DNA of 64,000 bases, from assembly GCF_002934605.1 (NCBI RefSeq), contig NZ_PTJC01000009.1, forward strand, positions 52,789 to 116,788, written 5' to 3'. Shown here in pieces: positions 60,654-64,000 of this stretch (its first letter is position 1; every line of letters begins with the position of its first letter). The notes below the pieces were generated by a model. The model did no database searches. It saw nothing but the letters and a program-made list of their open reading frames with translations, and had not been told where the DNA came from. The position numbers and the translations under genes were made by a program. This DNA is from Neolewinella xylanilytica (GTDB lineage Bacteria > Bacteroidota > Bacteroidia > Chitinophagales > Saprospiraceae).

Positions 60654-61210
60654 TCGGCGCTTCCCGGTCCGGGGGCAGGGGTTCCGTCGATAGACAAAAT
60701 TCGGTCCATCCGGATCCAACACTCGTCGGTCAGTTGGACGTACTCTTCTTTTCGGTGAGTTTTCGTGGACTTTATTCCGGAATGGGTCGTCATGGGCACC
60801 CCGTTCGCCCGACGCATGGTTAATTGGACCTCTTTGTTGCTCACGGCAACCTTCTCAATCAGATCGTAAAAGCCACAATCCACGGATACATAGTTAGAGC
60901 GTGGACGTTCGGTAGCCCACTGTTCGTAGATGGTTGCTTCCCCCTGGCTGTAGTTTGCCACCAGCAAGAGATTACCCGGTTGCCGCTCCTGATTCACGGG
61001 AAGAAGTACCGCCCCGACCCGTACGATGGGTCGCCCACTAGTCTCTACTAATTCGTAACGAGCCCGGTCCCCCGCCTCTAATTGCTGCCCCGCAAACACG
61101 AAAAGGATATCCACGGCAAACATCGGTTGATCATACAGTGGCTCCGGCGGTACCGTCCAATCATCCGCTAAAAATTCACGAGGAGCTTTTCCGAGGTAGA
61201 CTACTTGCAT
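60650..61210 (-). CDS. Conserved-looking protein of unknown function
   Basis: A 186-residue soluble protein. Segments are AVDILFVFAGQQLEAGDRARYEL, in two parts, and RPIVRVGAVLLPVNQERQPGN, then a beta-rich ending EYVQLTDECWIRMDRILSIDG. I recognise no family. It is the last gene of a minus-strand run, 11 bp after the SDR gene, and its stop overlaps the antiporter stop in TTAA. Confidence 0.65.
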   Translation of the reverse strand: MQVVYLGKAPREFLADDWTVPPEPLYDQPMFAVDILFVFAGQQLEAGDRARYELVETSGRPIVRVGAVLLPVNQERQPGNLLLVANYSQGEATIYEQWATERPRSNYVSVDCGFYDLIEKVAVSNKEVQLTMRRANGVPMTTHSGIKSTKTHRKEEYVQLTDECWIRMDRILSIDGTPAPGPGSAD

Positions 61211-61221
61211 ACACTTACTCG

Positions 61222-61998
61222 TTATCCGGTGATGTGACGGACCAACCCACCGTCGACACTGATGGTTTGCCCGGTAATGTATTCCGCCAACGGAGACAGT
61301 AAAAAGGCGGCCATTGCGGCGAAATCATCCGGATTACCCATCTTACCGGTTGGTACCCCGGCTAGGAACTCCTTCTCGACCGTTTCCCGGCTGGCATCTT
61401 TGAGCTGAGCGGCCTTATCCAGTACCGCCGTAATCCGGCTGGTCGCGTGATAACCCGGTGCGAGAATATTTGCCCGAATTCCATTCTCTCCCTCTTCTCT
61501 GCTGAGCGTCTTGACGAAACCCGCCACGGCGGCACGCATGGTGTTGCTCAGGACCAGGTTGTCAATGGGTTGTTTGATGGATACGCTTTCCAAATAAAGA
61601 AGCTTGCCGCTTTTTCGCTTACGAAACATAGGGAGTAAATGGCCCGTTAGGGCGATTTTCCAGCGTAACGTACTAGCATAGGCAGTGTCCCAGTCTTGCA
61701 TCGACAATTCCGATACACTGCCTGTGGGAGGGCCACCGGTATTGAATACGCAACCTGCAATTTTGTAGTCGATCATTGCCTCCCCCAGCTTTCTCACGGC
61801 AATGTTGTCCTGCGTATCCGCTGGGTGGGATATGAATCGATCACCGTGCTTGGTCGCCAGCGCTTTGAGCTTGTCTCTACTGCGGGCAAAACCCAAGACA
61901 ATGGCTCCTTCCTCAATCAAGCGCTCCGTGATGGCAAGTCCCAGTCCACTTGTCGCACCACCTACGGCAATAACATTATCCGCTAGCCTTACTTCCAT
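61222..61998 (-). CDS. Short-chain dehydrogenase/reductase, atypical catalytic site
   Basis: A 258-residue SDR fold. The cofactor motif is GGATSGLGLAI (about residues 12-22), then FNTGGPPTG where NAG is expected. The C-terminus has GQTISVDGGLVRHI. The active-site Y-x-x-x-K is absent: the stretch reads YLESVSIKQPIDNLVLSNTM..., where Ser/Asn stand in the Tyr/Lys places. Some divergent SDRs share this LSN pattern. It could bind NAD(P) without the usual hydride transfer. It is 18 bp after a subtilase gene and 11 bp before the hypothetical gene. Confidence 0.85.
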   Translation of the reverse strand: MEVRLADNVIAVGGATSGLGLAITERLIEEGAIVLGFARSRDKLKALATKHGDRFISHPADTQDNIAVRKLGEAMIDYKIAGCVFNTGGPPTGSVSELSMQDWDTAYASTLRWKIALTGHLLPMFRKRKSGKLLYLESVSIKQPIDNLVLSNTMRAAVAGFVKTLSREEGENGIRANILAPGYHATSRITAVLDKAAQLKDASRETVEKEFLAGVPTGKMGNPDDFAAMAAFLLSPLAEYITGQTISVDGGLVRHITG

Positions 61999-62016
61999 TC
62001 CGTAAAAATAGCAGCT

Positions 62017-63516
62017 TCATCGAACTACGGCGCGAATTGCTGCTGCCGGTTGGACGATCGGTCCGGTGATTCGGGTTTCGGAAGATTCGCGGCCAGTAGC
62101 CTGAAGTATTGCATATGCTTGGCTATGGTTAAGATCCGGATTCAACGATTTCATTACACCCAGTAGACCAGCCACGAAGGGGCAGGCCATGCTGGTACCG
62201 CTATAGCTCTTGTACGCATCTCCGGGAATTGTACTGTAGATACCTACGCCCGGGGCCGCGACGGCCATTTCAATTTTCTCCGTCCGGTTGCTGAAGGGCG
62301 CGCGGAGCAGGAGTTGGTCGATGGCGGAAACCGTAATCACCCCGTCGGCATTCGCCGGAGCAAAGTCTTTGGCGTCCCGGTTCGAGTTACCGGCGGCCAC
62401 CACCACGATGGCGCCCGCTCGGTGTGCATAAGCCACGGCGGCGCTGTACGCGCGCTGGCTACTTTGATTGCTACGCCCGCCCAGGCTTAAAGAAATAACG
62501 TCAGCTCCTTCGTCCGTTGCTTCGATGATTCCCGCGATGATCGTTTTCTGCTGCCCCATTCCTCCCGCACTAAGGACCTTCACGGAACTGATTTCAACAA
62601 AAGGGCTATCACCGGCTCCGGCCAGGCTTCCGATGCCGAGTCCGTTGTTCGTAACACCGGCGGCGATACCGGCGCAGTGAGTTCCGTGGCCATGGGGATC
62701 ATTGTCGTACTTTTCTTCAATGGAAAAGTAATTGTCGGTTAGATCTTCGTGTTTACCGTCTACTCCCGTGTCGAGAATTACCACCTTGGCCTGTTTCTTA
62801 GGTTTTTGGGCGTGAAGGACCTCGTAATAGTCATTCATATTGAGCACTTCCATAGCCCATTGCTCCCCGGTGAACGGATCGTTAATGGATAGGGACTTAC
62901 TACCGGCGGGCGCTTCGGTAATTGATTCCGTAAGGAAGGGCTCTACTAGTATGGTTTCGTTGGGCTCCGTATAGCGTACGGAGGCTAATTGGTTGAGTTG
63001 CTCATTCAGTTGCTTATCGTCCACTCCTTCTGCATCGACGACGAAATAGTTATCCAAATAAGTTTCGGCGGCCGCTTCCGGGAAGAAAGCCCGTTCCAGC
63101 TTTAATCCGTTCGTGGCTGCGAATGCTTCGAGTTCATCGGACGTTGCCCCTTCTTTTAACTCCACGAGCATACTTCCTATGTTGGCCTCGTCGATGTGCA
63201 TCGACTGCGATTCATCGCTTTCGATCATTTGGTCCAGGTAGTGTACAGCGGCAAACATGCCGAAGATGAGGAACACCGCCATCCAGACCGATATTTGCTT
63301 TTTCACGGCCATGGCCTGCACGAAACCGACCATCCCCAGCATGATGAAGTCCTTCAGGATCTTGGGGAAAGCACTGCTTGCCACGGCTACGGAGTTAAAG
63401 TCCGTCCAGGCGAGTATCCCGACGCCGGCGTAGGTGAGAAGCATCCAGAGCGAGGCGTCCTTCAAATTCCGGCGCCAGAACCAAACTGAAAGCACGAGGG
63501 CGGTGAAGAGTAACAT
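62017..63516 (-). CDS. Membrane-anchored subtilisin-like serine protease (S8)
   Basis: A 499-residue protein. The N-terminus has three or four hydrophobic segments (about 1-13, 22-37, 53-70 and 76-96). A propeptide-like I9-type domain (about 110-195, LVELKEGATSDELEAFAA) and the S8 catalytic domain follow. The triad is complete: Asp 249 (ILDTGVDG), His 277 (HGHGTHCAG) and Ser 442 (GTSMACP), with Asn 377 (AAGNS) at the oxyanion hole. The membrane segments in place of a signal peptide are unusual for secreted subtilases. It is first in a run with SDR and a hypothetical gene. Confidence 0.92.
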   Translation of the reverse strand: MLLFTALVLSVWFWRRNLKDASLWMLLTYAGVGILAWTDFNSVAVASSAFPKILKDFIMLGMVGFVQAMAVKKQISVWMAVFLIFGMFAAVHYLDQMIESDESQSMHIDEANIGSMLVELKEGATSDELEAFAATNGLKLERAFFPEAAAETYLDNYFVVDAEGVDDKQLNEQLNQLASVRYTEPNETILVEPFLTESITEAPAGSKSLSINDPFTGEQWAMEVLNMNDYYEVLHAQKPKKQAKVVILDTGVDGKHEDLTDNYFSIEEKYDNDPHGHGTHCAGIAAGVTNNGLGIGSLAGAGDSPFVEISSVKVLSAGGMGQQKTIIAGIIEATDEGADVISLSLGGRSNQSSQRAYSAAVAYAHRAGAIVVVAAGNSNRDAKDFAPANADGVITVSAIDQLLLRAPFSNRTEKIEMAVAAPGVGIYSTIPGDAYKSYSGTSMACPFVAGLLGVMKSLNPDLNHSQAYAILQATGRESSETRITGPIVQPAAAIRAVVR

Positions 63517-63774
63517 GGAGCAATGTTTTCTTGAATATAAGCCATCGGACGTCTATTTCGATAAGCTTATTCGACGAAGGTCACTTGTACAACGTTTTGT
63601 TTTGGGGTGGAGTTGTTTCGGGGCATGGACGCACTGGCAGGTTACCCTTAGCAGCCCCGGTGGCCGAGCTTAGCAGGGGTGCAAGGAAGGTGCCTTTACC
63701 GGGGCAATGGCTGGGGACTCTGGCCTGGACGATTCCTACATGAAAACCGAGGAAGCACGGGCGCTTAATGCTGT
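63517..63774. other. Intergenic region between the protease gene and the hairpin array
   Basis: No gene is supported; short frames here have no family features. The DNA is GC-rich with scattered GGGG/CCCC tracts. Confidence 0.5.
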
Positions 63775-63885
63775 TGCGGCTGGAGGCCGCATTGTACGGT
63801 GCCATCACTTCGCAACCGGAGGTTCCTTCGTACTGTCGCGGTCGGAGACCGCATTGTACTAGCGCGGCCGGAGGCCGCATCCTAC
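63775..63885. repeat. Four-copy small hairpin repeat array
   Basis: Units of the form (T)CGCGGYCGGAGRCCGC followed by ATTGTAC or similar, at 63775-63797, 63810-63833, 63836-63859 and 63862-63885. The last three are exactly 26 bp apart. Each forms a stem around GGA, and base changes in one arm are matched in the other (GGCTGGAGGCC, AACCGGAGGTT, GGTCGGAGACC, GGCCGGAGGCC). Confidence 0.8.
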
Positions 63886-63913
63886 TCGTCAGATCGCCCC
63901 GGCCCACCCCAAA

Positions 63914-63952
63914 CGGAGAAAGCCCCACCGCTGCTGTAGCGATGAGGCTTTC
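63914..63952 (-). terminator. Rho-independent terminator of the rRNA operon
   Basis: On the minus strand AGCCTCATCGCT / AGCGGTGGGGCT pair (12 bp with three G-U pairs) around loop ACAGC, followed by TTCTCCGTTT. It lies directly after the 5S gene. Confidence 0.8.
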
Positions 63953-63959
63953 ATAAAAT

Positions 63960-64000
63960 TGGCGGCGACCTACTCTCCCGGGGTAAACCCAAGTACCATC
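63960..64000 (-). rRNA. rrf: 5S ribosomal RNA, 3' part, cut by window end
   Basis: The minus strand reads GATGGTACTTGGGTTTACCC then GGGAGAGTAGGTCGCCGCC, the standard 3' end of bacterial 5S rRNA. The rest of the gene and the presumed 16S-23S genes are beyond the window end. Confidence 0.92.

Noticed and set aside
63775..63885. CRISPR array candidate near the 5S gene
   Set aside because: Only four degenerate short units with 26-bp period, no unique spacers and no cas genes.

Overview
The window reads as chromosomal DNA of a Bacteroidota bacterium, most likely from the Saprospiria (Lewinella-like). The evidence is a SusC/SusD pair, a DUF4249/TonB-receptor pair, secreted proteins with type IX secretion C-terminal tails, the Bacteroidota -7 promoter element TAnnTTTG at many genes, an absence of obvious Shine-Dalgarno sequences, and a GC-rich composition with dense coding. 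The genus is an inference. The window starts inside fabH and ends inside a 5S rRNA gene on the minus strand.

Layout. 0-8.4 kb is mostly housekeeping: the fabH tail, folC, a small TPR protein, then a minus-strand run proC > quinone-oxidoreductase-like > lipB > ECF sigma > anti-sigma-like membrane protein, a MarR regulator, and a TIM-barrel isomerase with a metal-motif beta-propeller lipoprotein. 8.4-9.3 kb has no gene, but carries hairpins, a terminator and a promoter that suggest small RNAs on the minus strand. 9.3-14 kb has DinB, a TPR protein, a TlpA-like lipoprotein, tRNA-Arg(CCG) with its own promoter and terminator, and a 163-bp palindromic MITE-like element. 14-18.2 kb is a probable regulon: an Rrf2 repressor with four cysteines, a TonB receptor and a PiT/CysP-type anion permease, with two near-identical palindromic operators flanking the receptor's -7 box. 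18.4-26.5 kb has a membrane protein plus GMC oxidoreductase, and a 1043-residue TPR protein followed 6 bp later by an outer-membrane barrel.

26.5-36.4 kb: a repeat-bearing gap, GNAT and nitroreductase genes, a SusD/SusC pair with a strong terminator, a nucleoside transporter gene (nupC-like) broken by a one-base shift in a run of six Cs, uridine kinase, a VOC protein, and rpmI-rplT without infC. 36.4-46.3 kb is an accessory secreted block: a serine hydrolase, a small carbohydrate-binding-like protein, a 1380-residue Kelch/CBM-like/malectin protein with a type IX tail, and a BNR/VPS10-like propeller protein. 46.5-50.7 kb: a pRiA4b ORF-3-like protein divergent from fdhD and a YdeP-type molybdenum oxidoreductase.

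50.65-51.29 kb is a composite repeat field with a decayed gene remnant. 51.3-64 kb: a DEAD-box helicase, an AraC regulator, a secreted protein, DUF4249 + TonB receptor, a class V aminotransferase, a CPA1 antiporter, a membrane subtilase-SDR-hypothetical operon, a four-copy hairpin repeat array with compensatory base changes, and the 5S end of an rRNA operon with its terminator.

I found no defence system, prophage, complete insertion sequence or biosynthetic cluster. The most informative non-routine signals are the Rrf2 operators, the several -7 boxes lying 4-9 nt from a start codon (predicted leaderless mRNAs), the repeat families, and the possible small RNAs at 8.6-9.1 kb.
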